From Clostridiales bacterium (GTDB lineage Bacteria; Bacillota; Clostridia; Christensenellales; Pumilibacteraceae): a DNA stretch of 42,390 bases. Position 1 is the stretch's first letter. Each line of letters opens with the position of its first letter. A program made the position numbers and the translations under genes. Below are positions 26,976 to 34,173 of this stretch, in pieces. The stretch covers positions 1 to 42,390 of the forward strand of contig JAIRRW010000005.1 of the NCBI GenBank assembly GCA_031255775.1. The letters run 5' to 3'. The notes beneath the pieces are model-generated. The model worked only from the letters and a program-made list of their open reading frames with translations, did no database searches and was not told the DNA's origin.

Positions 26976-27431
26976 CTAAAAGCTAAAGCCGTGCTGGCGG
27001 AGGGCTTCGTAGAGGACGACGGCGACGGCGTTGGAGAGGTTGAGCGACCTTAAGTCTCCCGTCATGGGGATGGCGAGCGCGGTTTCGGGGTTGTCGAAAA
27101 TGAGGCTTTCGGGGAGGCCCTTGGTCTCCTTGCCAAACAATAAAAAGCATTCGGCGGGATAGGCGGCGTCGGTATAGCGCCGGCTTGCCTTGGTGGACAG
27201 ATAATAGTATTTGCCGCCCCTTGTGTCCTCGAAAAAGGCGGACAGGCTGTCGTGATAGACAACGTCCACCTTGTCCCAATAGTCGAGTCCGGCGCGGCGC
27301 AGGGATTTTTCGTCAACCGAAAAGCCCAGCGGCCTGACGAGGTGCAGGCGGCTTTTGGTACAGGCGCAGGTGCGCGCGATGTTGCCGGTGTTTTGCGGGA
27401 TCTCCGGCTCGACAAGCACAATATGGATCAT
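26976..27431 (-). CDS. trmL: tRNA (cytidine/uridine-34-2'-O)-methyltransferase TrmL
   Basis: TrmL methylates the ribose of the wobble base in two tRNA-Leu species with S-adenosylmethionine. The 151-residue protein has the SPOUT start MIHIVLVEPEIPQNTGNIARTC, LLFGKETKGLPESL near 98-111 and the knot-forming AIPMTGDLRSLNLSNAVAVVLYEALRQ at the C-terminus. Length fits the family. The ribosome binding site before the ATG at 27431 is weak. It is the gene just ahead of the S10 promoter and transcribed in the same direction. Confidence 0.93.
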   Translation of the reverse strand: MIHIVLVEPEIPQNTGNIARTCACTKSRLHLVRPLGFSVDEKSLRRAGLDYWDKVDVVYHDSLSAFFEDTRGGKYYYLSTKASRRYTDAAYPAECFLLFGKETKGLPESLIFDNPETALAIPMTGDLRSLNLSNAVAVVLYEALRQHGFSF

Positions 27432-27448
27432 ACGTTTTAGGCAGTGTG

Positions 27449-27486
27449 GACACGCGTGCGATAAATCGGCAGGTTACACGCGTGTC
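27449..27486. repeat. inverted repeat between the tautomerase gene and trmL
   Basis: GACACGCGTG (27449-27458) and CACGCGTGTC (27477-27486) form a 10-bp inverted repeat around an 18-nt loop. The flank CACGCGTG..ATAAATCGG..A recurs with three or four changes at 41933-41950, inside a larger inverted repeat. It could act as a weak terminator or operator, or be a piece of a dispersed repeat. Confidence 0.5.
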
Positions 27487-27494
27487 AGCACGAC

Positions 27495-27731
27495 CTAGAG
27501 CAGGTCTTTGGGGTCGTAACCCGGTTGGACGTATTGCGCGTCCGGCTTATCGGTCACCTCGGTTTGAAAGACCGTTTGCCATTCCTCCGGCGTAAAGTCC
27601 TCGATGCTGACCGTGATGTGCGAGGGGCCGACGCCCAGCGCCTTTTGCAGGGCGGCGGACAGCGCCTCGGCCGCCTGTTCCTTTTGGGCGGGCGTGCGGC
27701 CCTTAAGCATTTTTAGGCTGATATGCGGCAT
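27495..27731 (-). CDS. 4-oxalocrotonate tautomerase-like small protein
   Basis: A 78-residue protein starting MPHISLKMLKGRTPAQKEQA, with the tautomerase pattern: Pro right after the initiator Met (the catalytic amino-terminal Pro once Met is removed), a helix, and LGVGPSHITVSIEDFTPEEWQ, which matches the VTVxIEDVPxExWG pattern of the family. The C-terminus is slightly longer than the classical 60-65. Start: ATG at 27731 with AAGGAGG nine bases upstream. It begins one base after the Pr6Pr-type gene. The substrate is unknown; members range from catabolic tautomerases to enzymes of unknown role. Confidence 0.8.
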   Translation of the reverse strand: MPHISLKMLKGRTPAQKEQAAEALSAALQKALGVGPSHITVSIEDFTPEEWQTVFQTEVTDKPDAQYVQPGYDPKDLL

Positions 27732-27732
27732 G

Positions 27733-28422
27733 TTAATGTTCCTCCTTGCCGTTAGACTTTTTGACGCGCAGGCGATCCAGCCCGTAAAACAGCAGTCCCA
27801 GCGCCATGAATACCGCGATGAGCGCGAGGATATAGACGGCGACCATGCCGCCCCGGCTGTGATAATCCAAAAAGAAATAGGGGAAATGCACGGGCCCGGC
27901 GTCCGTCTCGAAAAACACATAGCCCGAAAAGCCGAGAACGGTCGCCAGCGCCACATAAAACAGCGGAAACACCAGCGAAAACGCCAGATCCTTAAGCCGA
28001 ATGTGTCCGGCGGGCGCAAACAGAAACAGGTCGGCGGCACACAAAAGGGGCACGACGGCGTGAACCGTGAGGTTAGAAAAGGCCAGCAGCGAGGCGGGCT
28101 CCCCCATGGTAAAGGCCTGCGGGGCGAGCATGACCCAATAGACGCCGAAGGTCAGTAAAATATCGATCATGCAGACAAAGACGACGCGCGGCCGATAACA
28201 GGCCGGGCCCTTGATGCCGTTCCGTCTCATGTCGCGCGCGGTCAAACAAAGGAGCGCGCCGAACAGGACGAGTATCAAAATGTTGCTCATCACCGTATAA
28301 AACAGCAGCACCGAAAAAGAGAACCGTCCCTTAAACGCCCCGGCCGTATCCAAGATACCCGCCAGACACAGGAGGAAAGACGCCCCCCGAAAGATTAAAG
28401 CCGTCAGTCTGTTTTTGATCAT
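27733..28422 (-). CDS. Pr6Pr-like six-helix membrane protein
   Basis: The 229-residue protein has about six hydrophobic helices, and motifs that fit the Pr6Pr (FAR-17a/AIG1-like) family as I remember it: FYTVMSNILILV in the second helix, LTVHAVVPLLCAADLFLF with the central His, and FPYFFLDYHSRGGM before the last helix. Some eukaryotic relatives hydrolyse fatty acid esters of hydroxy fatty acids; the bacterial role is not established. The tautomerase gene starts one base after its stop, so the two are probably an operon. The next gene upstream, pckA, ends 118 nt away. Confidence 0.7.
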   Translation of the reverse strand: MIKNRLTALIFRGASFLLCLAGILDTAGAFKGRFSFSVLLFYTVMSNILILVLFGALLCLTARDMRRNGIKGPACYRPRVVFVCMIDILLTFGVYWVMLAPQAFTMGEPASLLAFSNLTVHAVVPLLCAADLFLFAPAGHIRLKDLAFSLVFPLFYVALATVLGFSGYVFFETDAGPVHFPYFFLDYHSRGGMVAVYILALIAVFMALGLLFYGLDRLRVKKSNGKEEH

Positions 28423-28451
28423 TGTATCCTATAGAATACCGTTTTTTATTA

Positions 28452-28522
28452 GGCCGTGTTTCCACGAGATTTTGATCGGCCGGTTTAAAACCTGCCCGAT
28501 TCCCGCGCGTGTCAACACGGCC
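28452..28522. terminator. inverted repeat after pckA, possible terminator
   Basis: GGCCGTGTT (28452-28460) and AACACGGCC (28514-28522) form a 9-bp inverted repeat with a 53-nt interior containing GGTTTAAAACC. On the minus strand it follows the pckA stop by 18 nt and is followed by TAATAAAAAACGG, so it may end pckA transcription. Fragments of the same phrase (GGCCGTGTT with TTCCACG) recur near 36082-36101, 40450 and 41923, so it may instead be part of a repeat. Confidence 0.45.
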
Positions 28523-28540
28523 CGGCCCCCTTTATCCGCG

Positions 28541-30124
28541 TCAGGCCTTGGGGCCGGCGCCGACGATCGCGGCGGACATTCCCTTGTATTTTTTGAAGTT
28601 TTGCACCATGTCCCCGGCCAGTTTTTTGGCGAGGCGGTCATATTCTTTCTTATCCGACCAGGTGTTTTTGGGGTTGAGGACGGCCGCGTCCACGCCGGGG
28701 CAGGACTTGGGGATGCTCAGGCCAAAAAAGGCTTCGGTCTCGTAATCGACCTTGGCCAGCTCGCCGTTTAGGGCGGCCGTGACGATCGCGCGGGTCGCGG
28801 GCAGGCTCATGCGCTTGCCCACGCCGTAGGCGCCGCCCGTCCAGCCGGTGTTGATGAGGTAGACGTCCGAACCGTGCTTTTCGATCTTTTCGCCCAACAG
28901 CTCGGCGTAAATGCCGGATTTGAGCGGCAGAAAGGGCGAGCCGAAGCAGGTCGAAAAGGTGGATACGGGGTCGGTGATGCCGCGCTCGGTCCCGGCAAGC
29001 TTGGAGGTATAGCCGGACACAAAGTAGTACATGGCCTGTTCCTTGGTGAGCTTGGCGACGGGCGGCAGAACGCCAAACGCGTCGGCCGTCAAAAAGACGA
29101 CGGTTTTGGGGTGGCCGCCCACGCTGGGAATGACGGCGTTGTCGATAAAGTCCAGCGGATAGGACACGCGGGTGTTTTCGGTCAGCGAATCGTTGTCATA
29201 ATCGGGCACGCGGGTCTCGGGATCGACCACGACGTTTTCGACGACCGCGCCGTGCCGGATGGCGCGGTAGATGTCGGGCTCTTTTTCGAGCGTGAGGCCG
29301 ATACATTTGGCGTAGCAGCCGCCCTCGATGTTGAATATGCCCTTATCCGACCAGCCGTGCTCGTCGTCGCCGATCAGGCCCCGGTTGGGGTCGGCGGACA
29401 GCGTGGTCTTGCCGGTGCCGGACAGCCCGAAGAACAGCGCGGTATCGCCGCTGCCGTCCAGCGCGACGTTGGCCGAGCAGTGCATACCCAAAACGCCCTT
29501 TAGGGGCAGTATGTAATTCATGACCGAAAAGACCGACTTTTTCATCTCGCCGCAATACTTGGAGCCGCAGATGATGACCATCATTTTTTTGAAGTTGACC
29601 AAAATGGCGGCCTCCGAATTGAGCCCCTCCGCCTTGGGGTCGAGCTTTAGGCCGGGCGCGCAGAGAATGGTAAATTCCTCGGAAAACCCGGCGAGGTCTT
29701 TCGTTTCCGGGCGGATCAGCATATTCTGCATAAACAGGTTGGCCGAGGCGTACTCGGTGACGATCCGAACGTTGAGGCGGTAGGCGGGGTCGGCGCCCGC
29801 GTAGCCGTCAAACACATAGATGTCGCGGTTGGACAGATACGCCGCTATTTTGCCGCAAACGCGGTCGAAGGTCTCCTCGGAAATCCGCTTGTTCTCCCCC
29901 TCCCAGTCGATGTTTTTGGCGGTGGAGGGCTCGTCCACGGTAAACTTGTCCTTGGGCGAACGGCCGGTATACTTGCCGGTCTCGATGAGGAGGGCGCCCT
30001 TGTCGGTCAGCTTGGCGTCCGGCTCGGTCCTGAGCGCCAGCTCCGTGAGAAGCGCGGAGCTCAAGTTGCGGCCGACGCTTTTGGGCGTCATGATATGATA
30101 CTTTTCCAATCCGTAGGTTTCCAT
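28541..30124 (-). CDS. pckA: phosphoenolpyruvate carboxykinase (ATP)
   Basis: The enzyme interconverts oxaloacetate plus ATP with phosphoenolpyruvate, CO2 and ADP; in gut anaerobes it often runs in the carboxylating direction. The 527-residue protein has the kinase-1a P-loop GLSGTGKT at 233-240, the metal-binding DDEHGW at 253-258 (IGDDEHGW), the oxaloacetate-binding R/GRSPKDKF at about 54-61, and a C-terminal RMSLPATRAIVTAAL. Length is typical. Start ATG at 30124 with AAGGAG eight bases upstream. It has its own promoter and a leader of about 200 nt with four tandem repeats. Confidence 0.98.
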   Translation of the reverse strand: METYGLEKYHIMTPKSVGRNLSSALLTELALRTEPDAKLTDKGALLIETGKYTGRSPKDKFTVDEPSTAKNIDWEGENKRISEETFDRVCGKIAAYLSNRDIYVFDGYAGADPAYRLNVRIVTEYASANLFMQNMLIRPETKDLAGFSEEFTILCAPGLKLDPKAEGLNSEAAILVNFKKMMVIICGSKYCGEMKKSVFSVMNYILPLKGVLGMHCSANVALDGSGDTALFFGLSGTGKTTLSADPNRGLIGDDEHGWSDKGIFNIEGGCYAKCIGLTLEKEPDIYRAIRHGAVVENVVVDPETRVPDYDNDSLTENTRVSYPLDFIDNAVIPSVGGHPKTVVFLTADAFGVLPPVAKLTKEQAMYYFVSGYTSKLAGTERGITDPVSTFSTCFGSPFLPLKSGIYAELLGEKIEKHGSDVYLINTGWTGGAYGVGKRMSLPATRAIVTAALNGELAKVDYETEAFFGLSIPKSCPGVDAAVLNPKNTWSDKKEYDRLAKKLAGDMVQNFKKYKGMSAAIVGAGPKA

Positions 30125-30148
30125 GAATCTATCTCCTTACATAAAATG

Positions 30149-30255
30149 AATTTACGCTTAATGCTTGATGAAATGAATTTACGCCTACTGCTTAACGACG
30201 CGAATTGTCGCCCAATACTTGACAAGGCGAATTTACGCCTACTGCTTACGACGCG
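30149..30255 (-). repeat. four 26-27-nt tandem repeats in the pckA leader
   Basis: Units at 30149-30175, 30176-30202, 30203-30229 (27 nt each) and 30230-30255 (26 nt). Units one, two and four begin AATTTACGC on the plus strand, and unit three has AATTGTCGC. On the mRNA they read roughly CGCGTCGTTAAGCAGTAGGC plus GTAAATT. They lie between the promoter and the pckA ribosome binding site. Open frames across them on both strands lack start signals. Confidence 0.8.
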
Positions 30256-30327
30256 AGTTAGGTCTGCGGGGGGACGGGCGCCGGGCCGCGTATTCCACGC
30301 GGAAAAGTACCAATCTCCACCGAATAC

Positions 30328-30356
30328 AGTATAGTAAAAGCGGCGAAAAAAGTAAA
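30328..30356 (-). promoter_or_regulatory. promoter of pckA
   Basis: Minus-strand TTTACT (30351-30356), 17 nt, TATACT (30328-30333). Transcription would start near 30321, giving a 200-nt leader. The -35 lies in the same TTTACTTTTTTC string as in the Rho-like gene promoter. Confidence 0.65.
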
Positions 30357-30417
30357 GCAAAAAATGTGTCTTTTATCTTTTCTTAATGAGTTAGCCCTTT
30401 TTGCCGCCAACACAGGT

Positions 30418-30477
30418 AACACAGGGGGACGGCGTAATGCGCTTATTTATAGCACATTACGCCGTCCCCCCTGTGTT
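30418..30477. repeat. 60-nt near-perfect palindrome
   Basis: AACACAGGGGGACGGCGTAA (from 30418) pairs with its complement ending at 30477; about 25 bp match with a single extra G and one C/T difference, around the loop TTATTTATA. It lies between the GH92 stop (30545) and the pckA promoter. The design, CACAGGGGGACGG.. with its mirror, resembles palindromic repeats spread in other Clostridia genomes, as far as I remember. It could end GH92 transcription but is not followed by a T-run. Confidence 0.75.
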
Positions 30478-30541
30478 CAACAACAGCCGCAAAGACGCCG
30501 TATAGATGATTGTTGATGAGCCGGATTACTATTGAAGCAAC

Positions 30542-30561
30542 GCGTCATTTGAACGATAGCG
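30542..30561. repeat. 20-bp dispersed repeat, copy 2 (GH92 gene end)
   Basis: Identical to 4091-4110. This copy encodes the last residues LSFK and the stop codon of the GH92 protein on the minus strand. Confidence 0.7.
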
Positions 30562-32566
30562 TCAAGTCGAAATGACTGATGATATTGCCCTCATATGAAA
30601 GGACGGGGAACGTTTTTGCCGCCGTGCGGATCGTGATTTTTTTGAAGAGCGGTTTTGAACAAACATATTCGGGCTTACCGGGGCAGAACGGATAAAAGCC
30701 CAGACAGGCAAAGATATACCAGCAGGCCATTGTGCCGTTGTCCTCGTCCCCGGGAAAGCCGTCGTCCCCGTCGGAAAAGGCGGTTTTGACCAATTTTTCC
30801 ACCCAATATTCGGTTTTTTGGCGGTCGCCGAGGGCGCTGAAAATATACGGTATGTGAAAGCTGGGCTGGTTGGAAATCGCACATTGGCCGAAATCTACCG
30901 CCGCAAGCTCGCTCATCTCGTGAATCTCGCGGGCATAGCCGCCAATCTCGAACGTCGGCGGCGCCGAAAACAGCGCGTCGATTTTTTCGAGCAGCTTATC
31001 CCGCCCGCCGTAGAGCGCGGCCAGCCCCTCTATGTCGTGCTGAACGGCAAACGAGCTCTGCCAGGCGCTGCCCTCGGTATACTCGCCGCCCCAGTCGAAC
31101 GGACTAAAGCCGTCCCGCCTCCTGCCCTGGCTGTCCTTGCCGCGCATAAAGCCCGACGCCCGATCGAAAACCCGGCTATAATTTTTCGACGTCCGCTCAA
31201 ACGCCTCGGCCGTCTCGTTTTCGCCGACATAACGCGCGACCTGCGCGATGCAGAAATCGCCGTAGGCGCAATCCAAAGTTTCGTTGACGCTCTCTTTTTC
31301 GAGATCGTTGGGCACGTACCCCAGCGTCCGATAGGCGTCGATCGCTTTTCGCCCCTGTTTTTTATTGTCCGACTGAACTTGGGCATTTTTTAGCATGGCT
31401 TTGAGTGCGCGTTCGCACTGCGCCCGCGGCAGCAAGCCCTTGACGACGGCGTCGGCAATAACCGCCTCGACTAGGGTTCCGGGCATAAAGCCGCCCTCGG
31501 ACGGGCTTGGCCAGCGCGGCAAATACCCCGTATCGTCATAAAAATTCAGCCAGCCGTCCACGATCTCGGCGTACGTATCCGGCGCAAGAATCGAGTACAG
31601 CGGGTAGACGGTTCGGAACGTATCCCAAAACCCGTTATTGGTGTACATAACGCCCCGCTTGATCTCGTTTGTCTCGGGATCGACGTGATAATTTTCGCCC
31701 GTTTCGTCGGTTTCGTAAAACTTGGTCGGGTACAAAAACGCGCGGTACAGGCAGGAATAAAAGGTTTTTTTCCGTGCCGTTTCGCCCTCGACGGCAATGC
31801 GCGATAAAACCGCCTCCCAAGCACCTTCGGCACGGGCGCGCGCCTGCTCGTACGTCAGATCCGCGCTCTCTTTTTTTAGGTTATAAAACGCCTGCTCATA
31901 ACTCAAATACGAGGTCGCCAAGCGGACGGTGACGGCTTTGTCCCGCAGGGCGACGTTGGCCAGGGTATCGCCGATCTCGCTTTTGCTCAAATCGATCGCG
32001 CAATCGAACGAAAAGACGAAATAAATTTTGAAATCCCCGTTTTGCGGGTTAAAGGTTTTGGCGGTCGTAAAACCGTACACCGTTCTTTTTGCCTCGTCAA
32101 CCCTTATCTCGCCCTTAAAATCGAACGGCAAGACGGCAAAACGCGGTGTTTGGTCAAAGGCGTAGGCGATTTTCATGACCGCGCCGCTGTCCGTGGGCGT
32201 CAGCCTAAAATCCGCGCCGTAGCGCAAGAGACGCAGGCGCATTTCGTGCGGCCTTAGCGCCGCCTCCCCGGGTCGAAAGCTCGACCACCTAAAGTCCGGC
32301 TCAAAATTGATTTTTTCGCCGCAGCAGGGCATAAAGACAAAGTGCGAAAAATCTCCCAGCCACGGGCTTGGCTGGTGCGTCAGGCGGATCCCCTCACAGC
32401 TCCGATCCTTCGGGTGATAAAACCACCTGCCCCGCTCGCTGTCGGTCTGCGGCGCAAAGGCCGCCATCGAGTGCGGCAGCGCGGTGAGCGGCAGCGTGTT
32501 TCCGCTTGAAAACCGAAGCTGCGAATCCGTCCCCTGCTTGATATTGACAAATTTTAATAATCCCAT
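30545..32566 (-). CDS. GH92 family alpha-mannosidase, no signal peptide
   Basis: GH92 enzymes are calcium-dependent exo-alpha-mannosidases acting on N-glycan or fungal mannans. The 673-residue product has the family order: an N-terminal beta-sandwich with GTDS at 12-15 and THQPSPWLGDF at 63-73, then the (alpha/alpha)6 catalytic domain with NGFWDTFRTVYPLY, SAWQSSFAVQHDIEGLAALYGG, NQPSFHIPYIF and GFPGDEDNGTMACWYIFACLGFYPF at 603-627, where E608 lies in the conserved NED/DED segment. The family is usually around 740 residues; the C-terminal part here is short and ends in a 20-bp dispersed repeat. No signal peptide is seen, so it should act in the cytoplasm. It follows the sulfatase gene by 31 nt, in one operon. 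Confidence 0.93.
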   Translation of the reverse strand: MGLLKFVNIKQGTDSQLRFSSGNTLPLTALPHSMAAFAPQTDSERGRWFYHPKDRSCEGIRLTHQPSPWLGDFSHFVFMPCCGEKINFEPDFRWSSFRPGEAALRPHEMRLRLLRYGADFRLTPTDSGAVMKIAYAFDQTPRFAVLPFDFKGEIRVDEAKRTVYGFTTAKTFNPQNGDFKIYFVFSFDCAIDLSKSEIGDTLANVALRDKAVTVRLATSYLSYEQAFYNLKKESADLTYEQARARAEGAWEAVLSRIAVEGETARKKTFYSCLYRAFLYPTKFYETDETGENYHVDPETNEIKRGVMYTNNGFWDTFRTVYPLYSILAPDTYAEIVDGWLNFYDDTGYLPRWPSPSEGGFMPGTLVEAVIADAVVKGLLPRAQCERALKAMLKNAQVQSDNKKQGRKAIDAYRTLGYVPNDLEKESVNETLDCAYGDFCIAQVARYVGENETAEAFERTSKNYSRVFDRASGFMRGKDSQGRRRDGFSPFDWGGEYTEGSAWQSSFAVQHDIEGLAALYGGRDKLLEKIDALFSAPPTFEIGGYAREIHEMSELAAVDFGQCAISNQPSFHIPYIFSALGDRQKTEYWVEKLVKTAFSDGDDGFPGDEDNGTMACWYIFACLGFYPFCPGKPEYVCSKPLFKKITIRTAAKTFPVLSYEGNIISHFDLTLSFK

Positions 32567-32597
32567 AAAAAACCCTTTTCAGCCGAAAGCGGTGGCG

Positions 32598-34058
32598 TTA
32601 GATTCCGTTCGGATGCTTGTTTCTCAGCGCCGCCGCATAGTCCCCTCTGTCCGTTTCTGCCAGTCTTTTGCAAAAAACCTCCAGACAGCCGCGCGTGTGC
32701 ATCGGCCCGCCCTCGGCCAAAACGGTCAGGAGCGGATCGACCTGCGAATCCGATTTGAGCATCTGCTCGGTATGCCATTCGAGTAGCAGCTTGGCGCCCT
32801 TGGCGCAAAGCTCGGGACGCCCTGCCGCGAGATTGTCCCGCTCGTGGGGGTCCTTTTCCAGATCGAAGAGCATTTCCGCGGGAAAGGGATGAAACCCGTC
32901 GTGATAGACCCGGCTGTAGAGGTACTTTTCGAACCGAACGCCGCGCATCAGCGTGTGCGCGCACTGGCTCAAAACCAAATACTCATGCCCGGATTTTCGG
33001 CCGCTTTTTAAGGTCTCAAGATAGCTGATCCCGTCCCATTTCGCGTAGGGCGGCAGGCCAAACATCTCGGCCAGCGTCGGGCATAAATCGACGTTGTAAT
33101 GAAAATCGTCCACGGCTTGGCCTTTTAGAAAATCCTTCCGTTTGATGATCATGGGGACGCGGCAGGTCGCCTGGTCGGCGGTCGCGTGCTCGCCGTAAAT
33201 CCCCAGCTCGCCGATATTTTCGCCGTGGTCGGACGTCACGATCACGCAGGTATCCTCGTACAGCCCGTTTTCCTTCAAAAACGCCGTTACTTCGCCGATC
33301 TTGTCGTCCATATATCGGATGCCGCAATCGTAGCCGTCAATCAGGGTTTTTACGCCCTTTGCGTCGTAAACCGAGCCCGGATAGCGCGGATACGGGCTGT
33401 CGTCGCCGCCGCTGTACATAAACATATCCCGCAGCCCGTGCGGCCCGCAATAGTTGAGGTGTTCGCGAATGGCCCCGTCGTCCGGCCAGGCGGGAAGCGG
33501 CTCGTTTTCAAACGGATTCCCGTATTCCTTAGGCACGCGGTAGGGCGTGTGCGCGTCCCATAAATTGACGTGCAGCGCCCAGTCGTCCCGATCCTTGTTG
33601 CTTTTTAGCCAATTCATCACGGTGGGCATGACTTCCTCCGCCGATTCCATCCCGCCCTTGCCCGTGGGGTTGTGCTGCTCGTTTAGGTGCGAACCAAACC
33701 ACCAGGCGGCGTGCCGCTCCGGAAACGAGCTGATCGAAACCGTATACATCCCCGCCCGGCGAAAAAGACTCCACAGGCCGTTTTGAATGTGGGTGTCCCG
33801 AAACCCCCGCGCCGCGCCCTGAAGCCGCATGTCGCCCGCCGTTCCGCCGTGACCCACCGCCCCGGTATGTATGCCGAACCGCCCCGTCAAAAGCGCCGCC
33901 CGGCTCGGCAGACAGGGCGCGTCCGAGCAATAATAATTGGTAAAACGCGTCCCCTCCCGCGCCAGCGCGTCTATGTTGGGGGACGTATTCCGCCCATACC
34001 CATAACACCCCAAATGATCCGGCCTCACCGTGTCCAAGTCAAAAATAATCGTCCTCAT
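32598..34058 (-). CDS. cysteine-type sulfatase (arylsulfatase family S1)
   Basis: The enzyme would remove sulfate esters, probably from a sulfated glycan. The 486-residue product has MRTIIFDLDTVRPDHLGCYG at the N-terminus (D7/D9 near the metal site), the modification motif C49-LPSR (CxPSR, in APCLPSRAALLTGRF) in which Cys becomes formylglycine, and VTSDHGENIG further on with metal-binding Asp and His. The Cys form needs an anaerobic sulfatase-maturing radical-SAM enzyme, not present in this window. There is no signal peptide, so it should be cytoplasmic. It is the first gene of the sulfatase-GH92 operon and diverges from a GntR/LacI regulator. Confidence 0.93.
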   Translation of the reverse strand: MRTIIFDLDTVRPDHLGCYGYGRNTSPNIDALAREGTRFTNYYCSDAPCLPSRAALLTGRFGIHTGAVGHGGTAGDMRLQGAARGFRDTHIQNGLWSLFRRAGMYTVSISSFPERHAAWWFGSHLNEQHNPTGKGGMESAEEVMPTVMNWLKSNKDRDDWALHVNLWDAHTPYRVPKEYGNPFENEPLPAWPDDGAIREHLNYCGPHGLRDMFMYSGGDDSPYPRYPGSVYDAKGVKTLIDGYDCGIRYMDDKIGEVTAFLKENGLYEDTCVIVTSDHGENIGELGIYGEHATADQATCRVPMIIKRKDFLKGQAVDDFHYNVDLCPTLAEMFGLPPYAKWDGISYLETLKSGRKSGHEYLVLSQCAHTLMRGVRFEKYLYSRVYHDGFHPFPAEMLFDLEKDPHERDNLAAGRPELCAKGAKLLLEWHTEQMLKSDSQVDPLLTVLAEGGPMHTRGCLEVFCKRLAETDRGDYAAALRNKHPNGI

Positions 34059-34065
34059 GTCCTAT

Positions 34066-34094
34066 AATATAAGCCATTGTATGGGAAAAGTCAA
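34066..34094 (-). promoter_or_regulatory. promoter of the sulfatase-GH92 operon
   Basis: Minus-strand TTGACT (34089-34094), 17 nt, TATATT (34066-34071). The -10 ends only 7 nt before the ATG at 34058, so the mRNA would be leaderless or nearly so. No good ribosome binding site precedes the ATG. Confidence 0.65.
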
Positions 34095-34138
34095 TAGGCG
34101 TCCGTGTGGAAAAAAATAAAGTTGTCACACTTGTCCTG

Positions 34139-34167
34139 TTGACTTTTGATGAGCGGCGTGATAAGGT
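34139..34167 (+). promoter_or_regulatory. divergent promoter of the GntR/LacI regulator
   Basis: TTGACT (34139-34144), 17 nt, TAAGGT (34162-34167), a weak -10, ending 6 nt before the ATG at 34174. The -35 regions of the two divergent promoters are inverted copies (AAAAGTCAA and TTGACTTTT), and the 44 nt between them include TTGTCACACTTGTC, a possible operator. The same AAGGT may instead be a weak ribosome binding site. Confidence 0.5.
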
Positions 34168-34173
34168 AAAAAC

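Noticed and set aside
30149-30255. CRISPR array
   Set aside because: The units are contiguous degenerate tandem repeats without unique spacers, and no cas gene is present.
30088-30360. 90-codon minus-strand frame over the pckA leader
   Set aside because: Its first codon lies upstream of the predicted transcription start, and its repeated RKF pattern is just the translation of the 27-nt repeats.
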